Position numbers and translations under genes: made by a program. Shown here piece after piece: positions 35,454 through 46,562 of a stretch of 64,000 bases of DNA. Source of the stretch: Rhytidiadelphus loreus (taxonomy: Eukaryota > Streptophyta > Bryopsida > Hypnales > Hylocomiaceae); contig OX344763.1 in assembly GCA_947034895.1 (NCBI GenBank), forward strand, positions 16,461,001 to 16,525,000. The letters are read 5' to 3'. Under the pieces are notes generated by a model. It had not been told where the DNA came from and searched no databases. It saw nothing but the letters and a program-made list of their open reading frames with translations. Within the stretch, counting starts at the first letter, position 1; each line of letters begins with the position of its first letter.

Positions 35454-36529
35454 AAATGGAGACCCCATTTGAAGTGCCACTTGTGCATTGGTCACTGGTG
35501 TCCATGTTGGTGCACATAGTTCTAGAGATCAGTCAGTGTTTTTGAGTCCCGTGCAAAGCTTTTTTATGCTTCCAGTTTGGGGGTCATAACTTGACAAAGA
35601 ATTGTCCATATGTTTCAAAAAAATAATAAAAAATAAAAAACTTGACGAAGCCAATATGTTAACTTATGCAACTTGGCTTCAGTCATCAACTGGAAAGAAT
35701 TTATGCAATGCAATTTGTCATTCTTTCTTCAGATTCTATACCCCCCAAAAAAACATTTAAATTAAGTTACTGTATTATTTTTCAATGCAACACAGGTTTT
35801 AGCAAACACACATCACATTCGGTAACACACACAAAGCCTTTTATATTAGCGTATGCCCATGGCCTTTTCCTTCATGCACCCTGCTCATCACATTGAGCCT
35901 CCACCTGTCCACTTAGCTACTGATGAAAGTACGGTTGGGTGTGTGGAATATTCTGTACCATCTTACTGTAAAGCCAAGGGAGTGACAATGCATGCTACTA
36001 ACTTAACTTAAATGTTATCCGCAATAGACAATGTTCCTTCATGCCTGAGCCATGTTGGGTGTCGAAATTGACTGACTGATTGCCAAACGGTTAACACTTG
36101 AGCACTCCGACGTCCGTATTCTGGACGATGAATGGCGGGCTTGTTTGCACTTTTTAAATCCAACCAACTTCTCATTCATCTGATGTAATACTTGAATGTT
36201 GGAAAAAACAACCTTCCTCAATGACTGATTTCATGAAATTGGTCTAAATGATATTTCTGCACAAAGATATATTAAGCAAAAATGTATTAGAATTCAAAAA
36301 AGGATCGAGGCATTTAAGGATTAAATGTACTATCCCATGAAAAGGGACATATATAGATCTTATCAATTAATTAACCATCCTTGCAAATTAGAAATTAATA
36401 AAGCAAACACCCAATTCCCATCCAGCCCCCCAAAAACAAAATCAATAAAACTTTGATATGGATATGATGTATGGAATATGGATGAGTTAGACATATATGG
36501 ATATATGTACGGGATGTGGGATACAATTG
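35454..36529. other. Repeat-bearing intergenic DNA
   Basis: 35832-36010 is copy 2 of the module with the conserved frame HIEPPPVHLATDE (see 17342-17580, inverted). 36078-36330 matches 20098-20342. The remainder is AT-rich, including gatatgga-type imperfect repeats near 36455-36520. No intact gene. Confidence 0.45.
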
Positions 36530-37466
36530 TTAACCCCTAAAGTTCTTTGACTATGTTTTCATCAAAAACGTTGAAAAACTACCATTCCTAATACAAGTAT
36601 CAAAATTTTGAAAAATATCATTTTTGGATACATGTAACCGTAGGATCTTTTAGTAAGATATATTGAGAATATTTGAAAAAAAATTCAGAAATTTCTACAT
36701 ATAGATTGCAAGATATTAGCGTTTGAAGTGACAAAAGTCATATTCTTGGCCTTACAAAAAATCGGGCAGCTGCACTTCACAAGGTCACATTTGTATAAAA
36801 AAATATCCAAAATGGTGGTTATTCTTTGGATTCATTCTTCAAATCAAGTTGGTTAATAAATGCTTGAAAATTTTCAGATCATTTAGAATTGTACAACATA
36901 TAGGAAAAAAATGGTAAGTAAAAAGATGTAGAGAATGATTCAAAATACTAAATTGTTAACAATTTGTTTATGGAATTGAAAAATGCCAATCCCAATGGTT
37001 GTAATGTTGTACTAAACAATCTACATCCTATGTTTTTATTTTTTTTCCAAATATATTAAAAATTGAGTTAAATAAAGGACTTCAAAGTTTATTTTAGAGT
37101 AGAGAATTCATAACTGCCCGCAAACTAAAACACTTATAACTCTTGACTCATTGATCAAAATAGAATGGTTCAAAGCTTTCTATGCACATATAAATCTAGA
37201 AAATCAATTTCAAATTTTTATTTCTGAAAAAAATGATTTTTTTTAATCTGCCCAGACTGCCCAGTTACATAAAAAAGGTAACATATTAGGCCATAATTTT
37301 TTACTCGTATTTCCAAATGTCCTAAAATTTAGTGCATATAAAAGATATTCTTCATCCACACCTCCTATCAAAATTTGGGCCAAAAATATAGAAATCTCTA
37401 GTCACACGTACTTGCCCAAAATTTCTATATTGCCAAAAAACACAACTTGGTCCTTTAGAGGTTAAA
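36530..37466. mobile_element. Family C TIR element, long copy (about 937 bp)
   Basis: Left end TTAACCCCTAAAGTTC, right end ..GGTCCTTTAGAGGTTAAA. Collinear with 29109-30034. It has no ORF above about 60 codons. The two long copies are about 7.4 kb apart in direct orientation. Confidence 0.66.
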
Positions 37467-37546
37467 CCCATATTGATTGTAATCTAGGATATTCAAAAAA
37501 AATATACATATGGGGGAATAGAAATGTATAATAATTCAACCACTGA

Positions 37547-38095
37547 TTAACCCCTAAAGGACCAAACTACGTTTTTTGGCAACATAGTAATTTTGGACAA
37601 CTCACTACAAATGAAATTTTTATTTTTTTTCTTTGAAATTTTCACACGACATGTGAACAAGGGTTTTCTTGAAGGCCCAATAATTTTCATAACTTTTGAC
37701 TATTTGGTTCAAAAGTTATTGCATGATATGTAGTTTTTTTCCTAAACTAGGCAATCCAGACCAATAAAAAAGTCACTTTTTTTGAAAATAAAAATTCGAA
37801 TTTGTTTTTCTAAATTTATACATATGTGGAAAGCTTTGAATCATTCCATTTTGATTAATGAGATGAAAGTTACAAGGAGTTTTAGTTTGTAGGTAGTTAT
37901 GGATTCTCTACTCTAAAATAAACTTTGAAGTCCTTTATTTAACTCAATTTTCAATATTTTTGAAAAAAAAAAAATCATAGGATGTAGATTTTTTATTACA
38001 ACATTACAAACATTGAGATTGGCATTTTTCAATTCCGTAACTAAATTCTCAACAATATTGTATTTTAAGTAATTCTCAATTTCTTTTTACTTATT
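37547..38095. mobile_element. Inverted half copy of family C
   Basis: Starts TTAACCCCTAAAGGACCAA, which is the reverse complement of the right end of 36530-37466. It runs inward in reverse order: cataacttttgac, gagttttagtttgta, aactttgaagtcctttattt, then catcctatg and gccaatccc in reversed form. It stops without the second terminus, so the pair forms an inverted arrangement with an 80-bp gap. Confidence 0.55.
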
Positions 38096-38950
38096 AAGAC
38101 AAGCTTTCATACTATACTTTGGTGCTTCCAACTCACATTTCTACTGATGTTACCTTGACCACTCAAACCATTATGATTTTGTGTGTTCGTTCATGTCAAG
38201 GTGGGCATAAGAAAAATCCCTTGCAAAATTGAAGACCTATATTTTTCCTCCCCCGAGTTCTCCTATGGGTTAGAGAGATTACTTGTGGCATGAATGTAGC
38301 AAAAGAGCAACAATACATGAGACAATTTTCATACACAAATATGTTGCAATTAGGTGTCATTAGAGTATCCCTTGTAGTCCATTAAATTTTGTCCCTCTAA
38401 ACTGATTGGCATTTGAGGCATGCATGAGAATCCTTGTGGTTCATTTCAAGGCCACAACCCTTCATTTTACAAAAGGGAGACAAATCAAAGGTAGGAGAAT
38501 CCAATCCTACAATTAGAAAAAGTCAATGTGCAATCATGGCAATCAATTTTACTTTGTCTTTTCCTTTTGAAGGGCTTGCCAAAGAGAGTCCACATAGCAC
38601 AATAGTTGTCAGAATTCACTAGGCTTATGGAAAGTGGTGTGCCTAGCGGTAGCGAGGGGTGGGGGATTTCACATTTCCATGGCAAAACTCATTAGACCTT
38701 CAAACTGACTCTCCAAGCACAACCATTTTAAGGACTATATATGTTGGGCCCCAGGCCCCCCAAATGTGCCACTGACCCTTAAATTACCATCTTCGTTTTG
38801 TGTACATCTCCAAAATCAATTATGTACCTATGTGGAAGTAACTATTTTAGAACCAAACGGTTCTTTGTTCCTTCATAACTTTTGCATCCGGTTTCCAAAT
38901 GTGACGTTCTTTGGTGCATTGGAACCTCCTTTCAAGTGCCAACAAGAAAA
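38096..38950. other. Intergenic DNA upstream of the CCC locus
   Basis: Short overlapping ORFs on both strands but no recognisable product. No repeat family was identified here. Confidence 0.4.
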
Positions 38951-39219
38951 TATGAAAATTGGACCAGTGTAATAATAGTAACCAGTAACAGAAAGAAGCA
39001 AAGTGTGGTGGTTTTAGGGGTGAACCCACTCAGGGGATGCTCTTCCCTCGCTTTGTTTTTTAATCCCTTTCAACCCAAATTGTGGCTAATATGAAAACTG
39101 GATTAGTATAATAATAGTAACCAGTAACAGAAGCAAAGTGTGGTTTTGGGGTGTACTGTACAGGGGATGCTCTTCCCTCACCTTTTTTTTGAATCCCTTT
39201 CAACCCCAATTGTTGCTAA
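38951..39219. repeat. Tandem duplication upstream of the CCC gene
   Basis: Copy 1 (38951-39089) and copy 2 (39090-39219) both start tatgaaaa, share ataatagtaaccagtaacag and caggggatgctcttccctc, and end tgttgctaa or tgtggctaa. Copy 2 has short deletions. Confidence 0.7.
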
Positions 39220-40128
39220 AACAACAAACCCCTTGTGCCATTATTAAGCCCCTCTCCACGTCAGTACAAATTGTGACTGCCCCCCGTGAGCCTCTTCTCC
39301 TCCTCCTCTCTCTCTCGTCCCACATTCCTTCCAAGGCAGCCCGCCCCCAAGCTTTTCTTTTCTTTTCTTTTCGAGTCTCCAGTCTCTACACTCCAACACA
39401 GACTAATAAGCTTAACTTAGCCCTTCATGATGGCGCACTGCGTGTAAAGCCCCGTGAAGCGGTTTAAGGAGAGCCGCCAACCTCATTTCCCACATGCTGC
39501 GAACTCCGCCACCGGATCGACTCAACGCAGACACCACTATAACCACAACAACAGCTACAACAGCAGCAGCAACAACAACAACAAGCTCTCATCGTCCATT
39601 GATCCAAATCAGGTAGCCACTCCCAGTATCACACCACCTTGACCATACCGCCGCCTCCATCGACACACCAGCCTGGAGAATGATGAATGAATCTTTTTTA
39701 TCGTATATACAAAGAAGATATCAATATAGAAATCATGCATTCCTATTTTCCTATTTTTTTTCCATATAGTTTTCGAATCATATATATAGAGAGAGACGAC
39801 ATCGCATATTGACATTGACAAGTCTCCTTCGTCCTCGTTTCCTGCTCCGCTCCCTACATGCACCGAGTCCACCATCGGTATCTGCAATTGATGACACACT
39901 AAAGCTACTACTGAGGAGGAGGAGGAGGAGGAGGGAAGAGAGAATTACGTTGCGGCGGATGGAGAGGTTTCTTTGCCTTATTAATGTAATTGATTGAAAG
40001 GGGAGAGGGGTGGGATTAGCTGGAGGCTGAGTGCGCTTTCCGAGGATTATTCTCACACCGGGATTCTCAACAACCGGTTGTCCGTCATCGTCGCAAACCA
40101 GCTTGGGTCCAGGACCTGCATGCGGGGG
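39220..40128. promoter_or_regulatory. GC-richer upstream region of the CCC gene
   Basis: Composition changes abruptly from AT-rich to mixed. It contains CT-rich tracts (39296-39380, including a TTTTC run), a CAG/CAA run at 39541-39584, a GAG microsatellite at 39913-39934 and agagagag near 39785. A 62-codon Asn/Ser-rich frame at 39454-39642 contains a possible splice donor (aatcag/gtagcc, near 39613), so a non-coding or short upstream exon is possible but not shown. Confidence 0.4.
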
Positions 40129-40138
40129 TATTTATAAG
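40129..40138 (+). promoter_or_regulatory. TATA box of the CCC gene
   Basis: TATTTATAAG lies 227 bases before the start codon and precedes a purine-rich leader. Transcription would start near 40160-40170. Confidence 0.55.
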
Positions 40139-40164
40139 GGGGAGGCAGAGGGAGTCTTTGATCA

Positions 40165-40364
40165 TTTCGTGAGAGAGAGCTGGGGAGAGCTGGAGAGAGA
40201 GGGTGGAGTTTGGGAGTGACGGAAGTCAGGACCCATGGGGTGAGCTAGTTGTTTTGAGAGTTTGTGAGGATTGGTGAGGATTGGTGAGGATTGGTGAGGT
40301 GAGGATTGGTGGGAATTGGTGGGAATTGGTGAGAGTTGGAGGGTTTTTTCTGGTTGATCGAGAG
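40165..40364 (+). promoter_or_regulatory. CCC 5' leader with short repeats and a minimal uORF
   Basis: About 40266-40340 is built of decanucleotide-like direct repeats (ggattggtga, then ggaattggtg). An ATG-GGG-TGA mini-uORF begins at about 40234. These could affect translation of the transporter; this is inference from sequence alone. Confidence 0.4.
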
Positions 40365-43300
40365 ATGGCGGTGTTGCGGACTGCGGAGGAGATGGAGAAT
40401 CGAGGGCCGCCAGCAGGAGGATGTCCCTGTCTCCCGACGCGCGTGGCGGCGCGCCTGTCGTCTTCGGAGTCGCTCGAAGGCGCTCGCGCGAGTGTGAAGA
40501 AAGGCGCGGCTGCTAGCGGACAGCGTTTGTGGTACAATGTGTTGCATAAGTTGCGTGGAGGTGGGCACAGCACTGGTCCTGGTGGGCTTGGGACCTACAC
40601 CGGCGTGCTTATCCCGACTTGCGAGAATATGTGGGGTGCGTCAATTAAGCTTCAATCCCTGTTGCTGAGGATTTTTTCCCTACAGTTCCCGTGATTTTTT
40701 GCACTACAGTGTTTGATCAGTGATTTGCGTCTGTGAGTGTTGCGATTGTGTGTGCAGGGGTGGTGTTTTTACCCTGTTTGGTGCAATTTGGCTCACAGTG
40801 CTGCGCTTGGTGTTGTGCTGTCACTGAATTGTGCAGGGGTGCTGATTTTCTTGCGGTTTTTCTACATCGTGGGAAGCGCGGGCGTGTGGCAGACGTTTCT
40901 CATCGTCTTCATCTCGTTCCTGTGCGCCATGCTCACCACCATGTCGTTGAGCGCCATTGCGACCAATGGGAAAATCGAGCAAGGGGGAACATAGTAAGTC
41001 TCGTCGTCGTCGTCGTCATGACTCTCTAACTACTAGACCTGTCCCTCCAGTTCCGTGCAATCCTTCGCAGTACTACCCTCCCTTCCCATGTGAACAATCC
41101 CAGCTGCGTCACGTGTCGAGCGTTTCGGGCTGAATTCATACCGGGAAACTATCCATGCATGGTGCATGCCCGAGGTTAATTGAGTTTTTTCTCACTTTGT
41201 TTGCGGAATTCCTGACAGTTATCTCATCTCACGCGCTTTGGGACCGAAGCTTGGAGGCGCTGTGGGATTGTTGTACTACATCGGCGTGTCGTTGCTGGCG
41301 GTTTTAGAGGTACTAGCGCCACTCTCAGTCGCTATATTCTCAGGATTTATCGAAGGTTTATGGTTTCGGACCGAACTAAATTTATTTGATGGTTTGCTGT
41401 TTAATGGCAGTGTCTCGGTTCGGTGGAGATGATTGTCTTCACCTTCCCGTCGCTCGACTTCGTTTCCGCAAATCGAATCATAGGCGCTTGTATCTTACTC
41501 GTGCTCGGTATCTTGGTAAGGATTTCGTTCTTGAAAGCTTTTGTTAGTGCATTGTTCTTTGCTTTTGAGCCTTTGCTAATTGTGTGATTTACATTTCTGA
41601 CCGACTTCTTGATTGTGAGTTTATGAGTTTTGATTTTCGTTTTTTTTTTTGAGGTGTTTGCAGGTGTTTTTCGGAATCAAATTCGTGTCAAAATTAGGAC
41701 TCATTTTTTTCGCCGTCGTGCTGTACACCATGCTGTCCTTCTACATGGGTCTGGGTAAAGCTCCGCGAGGGGTGCATCCGCCATCTCTCACGGGGCTGTC
41801 GTGGACGACCTTCAAGGGCAATTGGAGCCCTGGCTACCCTGCTGGAAAATCGTTCTCCACGGCGGTGTCGCTCTTCTTCCCTTGCTTCACTGGTATCCTC
41901 AGGTACGCCGCCCATGGCACCAGTTTCAGTTTCAATTCTGAATTCAAATGTTTCGGATGGCGCCCTAATTGGTCTCGGCGGGGGCATTGTTAGGAAAACC
42001 TTTTGAATATCTCTGATTCGAGTGTTTGGGACTCTGTTCTTTTGTCATCATCCTGTGCTCTTGAACTGCTAGTTTTGCGTTTTTCTCCTTTCTTTTTCAA
42101 CATCCTTTGTTCTTGAGCGGTAACTTCTCAGGTGTAATTGGAAAACGTTGGGAAAACGTTCAAATTGACGCGGAGATAGAAAGCGAAGATATTCTTCATA
42201 TCCATGGTAAAGTTTGTTTTGGAAGGGTGTCTGAGATGGTTTGAATTTTGGTTGCAGTGGAGCAGATCGTGCGACCAATCTTCGGAGACCGGAGAAGTCG
42301 ATTCCGCAGGGGACGTTGGGAGCGGTGGTGCTGAGCTTCTGCATGTATATGTCTTACATGGGTTTGTGGGCCGCGGTGGCGCAGCGAGACTATCTTTTGG
42401 GGAACACCGGCGGAGGAGACCATGCCATGCTGTACGTTGTGAGAGAAGTGGCGTACCCGGTGGCAATTCTCACCGAGCTCGGGATTATCATTGCGTCCAT
42501 TGCGCAAGCCATGCAGTGCATCATCGTCTCGCCTCGTCTGCTTCAGGTAGGATTTTTGCTCTCATTCTAAGCTAAAGAGGATACTCTTCCAAGCATTTTA
42601 ATCAATATTTAGGAGTGTGCTTTTAGAGCTCACTGGAAGGGTATCGTACTTGGAAGCCATAATCGTCGTGGCTTTCTTTTGTGCTTGAAATGTGTTGGAT
42701 ACTGTTTCTTGATGTGATTAATGAGCTGGAATATCTGTTGCATGTAGGCGATTGCGGCTGATGGAGTGGTGCCGTTTTTGGGACCTTTTGCGACGGTTTC
42801 GAAGCAAGGGGAGCCTCGGAGAGCTTTGATGGCGACCACCACACTTTGCCTTGTTTTCGCTATGATTGGAAGTTTGGATGCTGTGGCGCCACTCGTCTCC
42901 ATCTGTTTCCTGACTTGTTACTCAGCTCTCAATCTCTCCTGCTTGGTTCTTTCCGCTGTCAATGCGCCAAGGTAAGAGTTCATTCGAAGAGCATTATATC
43001 TGAAACACATGCGTGACCACTAGAATCCTGTGAATTTATGACATTTTAGGTGACTTATGTCGTAGCCTGATGTACCCACCTGAGACAACACGTTCTCATC
43101 ACTTCAATTGCGTTTTGCAACCAAGTGTGCCATGAACTGTCTGGTAACTTGATTGACACGTGTCTTCGTTTACTGTGTTTTTCTCTTTTACAGTTGGAGG
43201 CCGAAGTGGAGGTACTATCACTGGAGTGCTGCTCTTGTAGGATTTTTGGCTTGTGCAGCGATGAATTTCGTCATCGTGTGGTACTGGGCTTTGGTGGCGA

Positions 43301-46300
43301 TGGTCTTCCTTGTCTTTGTCTACATTTACATTGACTTCCGCCAGGTACCTCTTTCTTCTTACTCCTGAATTTTGACGAATTTCGGAATTAGATATTCCAA
43401 CAATGTTCTTCATTGATTTTAGTGAAGTAATGTTTGGTCCTCTCTGAATTGTAATTTTCAATCTATGATCAATCAAATTGATCATTTTAGAACCACGGAT
43501 TCTTGGTCCTCTAGGGGTTGCTTTGTCTGGTTGCTTGTAATGTGTACTTCAATAGTCATATGTAGGGCTTAGGGCTTAGTTTTTACTGCTTGGGACCGAG
43601 AATGAAGAGAAATTGAACTGAAACACTACTGGTGCAGGTGGAAGTGAACTGGGGAACAGGCTTAGGTGGGCTTTGTCTTCAAATAGCCGTACGGGGGATT
43701 CTCTCTGTTGGAGAGGAAGCTCGCTATACTGTCAATTGGCGACCTCAGCTCCTGTGTCTTTCCAAGCCTCGATCCTCATGGACCAACAGTGGGCACGCAG
43801 ACCATGAGTTTCTTTGCTTCACTTCCCAGCTCAAGAAGGTGTGTTTTCTAGCTCAAATACTTTTTGCGGAGTTTTCGGTATGAAAATAGTATTTCTGTGG
43901 AAAGTAAGAGTAATATCGGTACGAGTAACTTATACATAACGAACACTCTGAGCTCATTATATTTCTGTGGGAAATAACAGGGGCAAGGGCTGTGCGTTGT
44001 GACTGTCATTCTGGAGGGTAAAGTGGAGGAGTTGACGGCTCAGGCAGCAGGCGAAAAGGTATTTCCATGCCGCAAGGCAGTAATCACTTCCTGTTCTTTA
44101 GCCTTGGGCGTCTTTAAGCCTTCAATCTACCCATTTCTCTTGTTATAAAAATTGGGTTGGAGATGGCAAATAATAATCTCTTTTTACTGACAAGTTTTTC
44201 TTATATGTTTCTTCTCAGATCGAGCTTGAAAACCGAATGTCAGAGGCAAAAGTAACAGGCTTTGGAAGAGTCTTGTGTGCAAATTCGTACCGCGAAGGCA
44301 AGAGTTATGCCATTCAGTCATCAGGATTGGGAAGCTTGGAGCCTAACACAGTAGTTCTGGGTTGGCCTACCAAGTGGAGAGAAGAGGGCCATGAAGACAA
44401 TGCTGAGGTAGCTACTGATGCCATTCAGAAGCTGGTTCGTCATTGGAAGTTTCGTCAGTGCGTATGGAGCATGCTCTAAATTTTCTGCTCACTTGTATGT
44501 TTGGGTCTATGCAGATTTTATTGGAGACTTTAGCAGAATGTCGCGCGGTAGACAAGGCTGTTCTCTTGTGCATGCACTTGGACAGGTTTCCTGGTAAAGA
44601 GGAGTTCCAAGAGGGAGTAATTGACGTTTGGTGGATTGTCCACGATGGAGGGTTGCTCTTGCTTCTGGCCCATCTTCTGCAACAGCACAAGATTTGGCGT
44701 AAATGCAAGCTTCGTGTGCATACTGTCGCTGAGAAACTCGATAACTCAGAAGAGGTGAAAAAGAATCTGGAGAGACTCTTGGAACTTGTCCGAATTAAGG
44801 CTGAGGTTCAGGTTTTGGAGCTTGATGAGTCGTGTTTGGCGCCCTACACATTTGACTACACCATTCGTGTGGAAGAAGCCAGAGCTTTCGCTGAGGAGGT
44901 TGCCAACTATCGGTAAGATCATACTGTTTCATTCTCTCTTCTCGGCCGTGCATTTTCACGCCTATTGTCCATCGCACGGTTAATCACTTAATCCTTAGAG
45001 GACCAAGAGTCTGAAATTGGTTTTATTTTCAGCAGATTTGAGTAGGTCATTCTCCTGAAAGTTTTCACCTTGTGTTATCACAGAAAGACGATCGAACATA
45101 GAGGCCCCGTCATCCCGGACGCCACAAAGAAACGTGCTGAGATTCCGAAGCTAGGGGGGGAGAGATCGAAGTCATTAGAGAGACCAAAGGACAAAGGTCT
45201 GCCAACGTTTCAGCTGACTGACATCCAAGGAATTCAGCATTTGAGTTCCCATTCGCGTCGGGAAAGACGAAATTCAGGAAGTAAGACTTGCCTCATCATC
45301 TTCATTGCAGAGCAGTTTGTTTTTATTCTTTATTGATTTATTAGGATTTGGTCATTTTTACTCATGTTAACCCTAGATATCTTTTTATTGTTGTTATTCA
45401 GGTCCTAACGAGGGGAAAGGCTCTCCAAACCATTTCGACGATGTGGTATTAAGTTCCTCTCGCTCACAACGTTCATCAAATGTAGTGGTACCGTCGTTTC
45501 TTCCGGTCTCTCCACCCCGGAGTGCTTCCATCTCCCCGAGACCGAGGAGTGAACTCGACGTAGACGCTGCTGCTTCGACTCCCACTCTAGAACCGGTCAC
45601 GACTCCACGCCGCAAGCCGAAGAAGAAGACCCAATGGGCTGATGGTGGTGAGGAGGCACAGGAGTCTGTGGAGATTGTGGTTGATGATGGCAATCTTGCA
45701 CATGACTCCGACGGCATGAGTGACGAGGTAAGACAGCGCATCCTTATTCTCGCTTCCTTGAGTGTGCTTCCATTGGGAGATCCCTAAAGATCTGTAAAGA
45801 GATCACATTGGGTACAAGAGCCAAATCTGTTCAGATCGATTTTTTTTGTCACTATGTTTGAGTTCTTCAGGCAACCATTCAAAGTGGGAGGTTGTTGACC
45901 ACAATTGAAGGAATAGTCCTCAATCCCATTTCCATTCAAAGATCAGAGGACATTGCAAATTCATGCAACCAACTTGCTTATTGAAGGCCAAACAAGTGTA
46001 TGAATAGATGAGTTGCTGTTGGTAGTAGAGGTCAATATGGGAGACAGAATCAGGTCCCTAATGGTTTTGGTGTCCATCACTTTATGGAGAGTGGCATATT
46101 CATAACCTTTGCCTAGTTCCACGAAGTGATCTCATTCTACGATTTCATCTTCCATCGCACTGCACCGATTTTCTCTAGCTTATTGTTTTTGGAGTCTGAG
46201 TGAAGGTTGGCGATGTGCAGGGTGACGAATCAGACGATGATAATTCTACCCACGGTTCCCTGCTGTATCCCGGCTCTCCAGGAGGCAACCCAGCTGTGCC

Positions 46301-46562
46301 CGAAGACATTCCCGAACCAATGCGAAGGACATGGGAGTCATTTAGCCAGAGCTACTCACCGAAGAAGCTGAACGACATCATAGTGGAGCAGTCGCGTGAT
46401 GCACAACTGATTCTCATCAACCTTCCGGACCATTACAAGGGCATGGAACCACATCGCTACATGGTGTACTGTGAAGAGCTCTGCGAGGGGTTGAACAGAG
46501 TGCTCCTGGTCCATGGTACAGGCAAGGAGCTCTGGGGTGGCCAAGCTCATCTTGGCTTATAG
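40365..46562 (+). CDS. Cation-chloride cotransporter, SLC12 family
   Basis: Membrane symporter moving Cl- with K+ and/or Na+. Fifteen exons: 40365-40635, 40837-40993, 41219-41309, 41411-41515, 41664-41902, 42258-42546, 42748-42971, 43194-43344, 43638-43838, 43981-44058, 44219-44407, 44515-44912, 45084-45280, 45402-45727, 46221-46562. All introns are GT..AG, all phases agree, and they give 1085 residues. The N-tail (1-78) is followed by GTYTGVLIPTCENMWG, the invariant-type SLSAIATNG (127-135), GTYYLISRALGPKLGGAVG, FPCFTGILSGADRATNL and IAADGVVPFLGPFA. About twelve membrane segments span 80-505. The cytosolic C-domain carries RAVDKAVLL, VWWIVHDGGLLLLL and a Ser-rich, KPKKK-containing linker. 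It ends VEQSRDAQLILINLP, MVYCEELCEGLNRVLLVHG. The 40365 ATG is the first in frame. Transport ions cannot be read off. The text differs from what I remember of angiosperm CCC1, so it may belong to another plant clade. Confidence 0.9.

Noticed and set aside
39454..39642. Asn/Ser-rich frame upstream of the cotransporter
   Set aside because: Low-complexity CAG/CAA run, no ATG start, no acceptor found to join it to the gene; kept only as a possible upstream exon in the promoter-region note.
42128..42575. Several ORFs over 100 codons on both strands
   Set aside because: Shadows of cotransporter exon 6 (42258-42546) in other frames.
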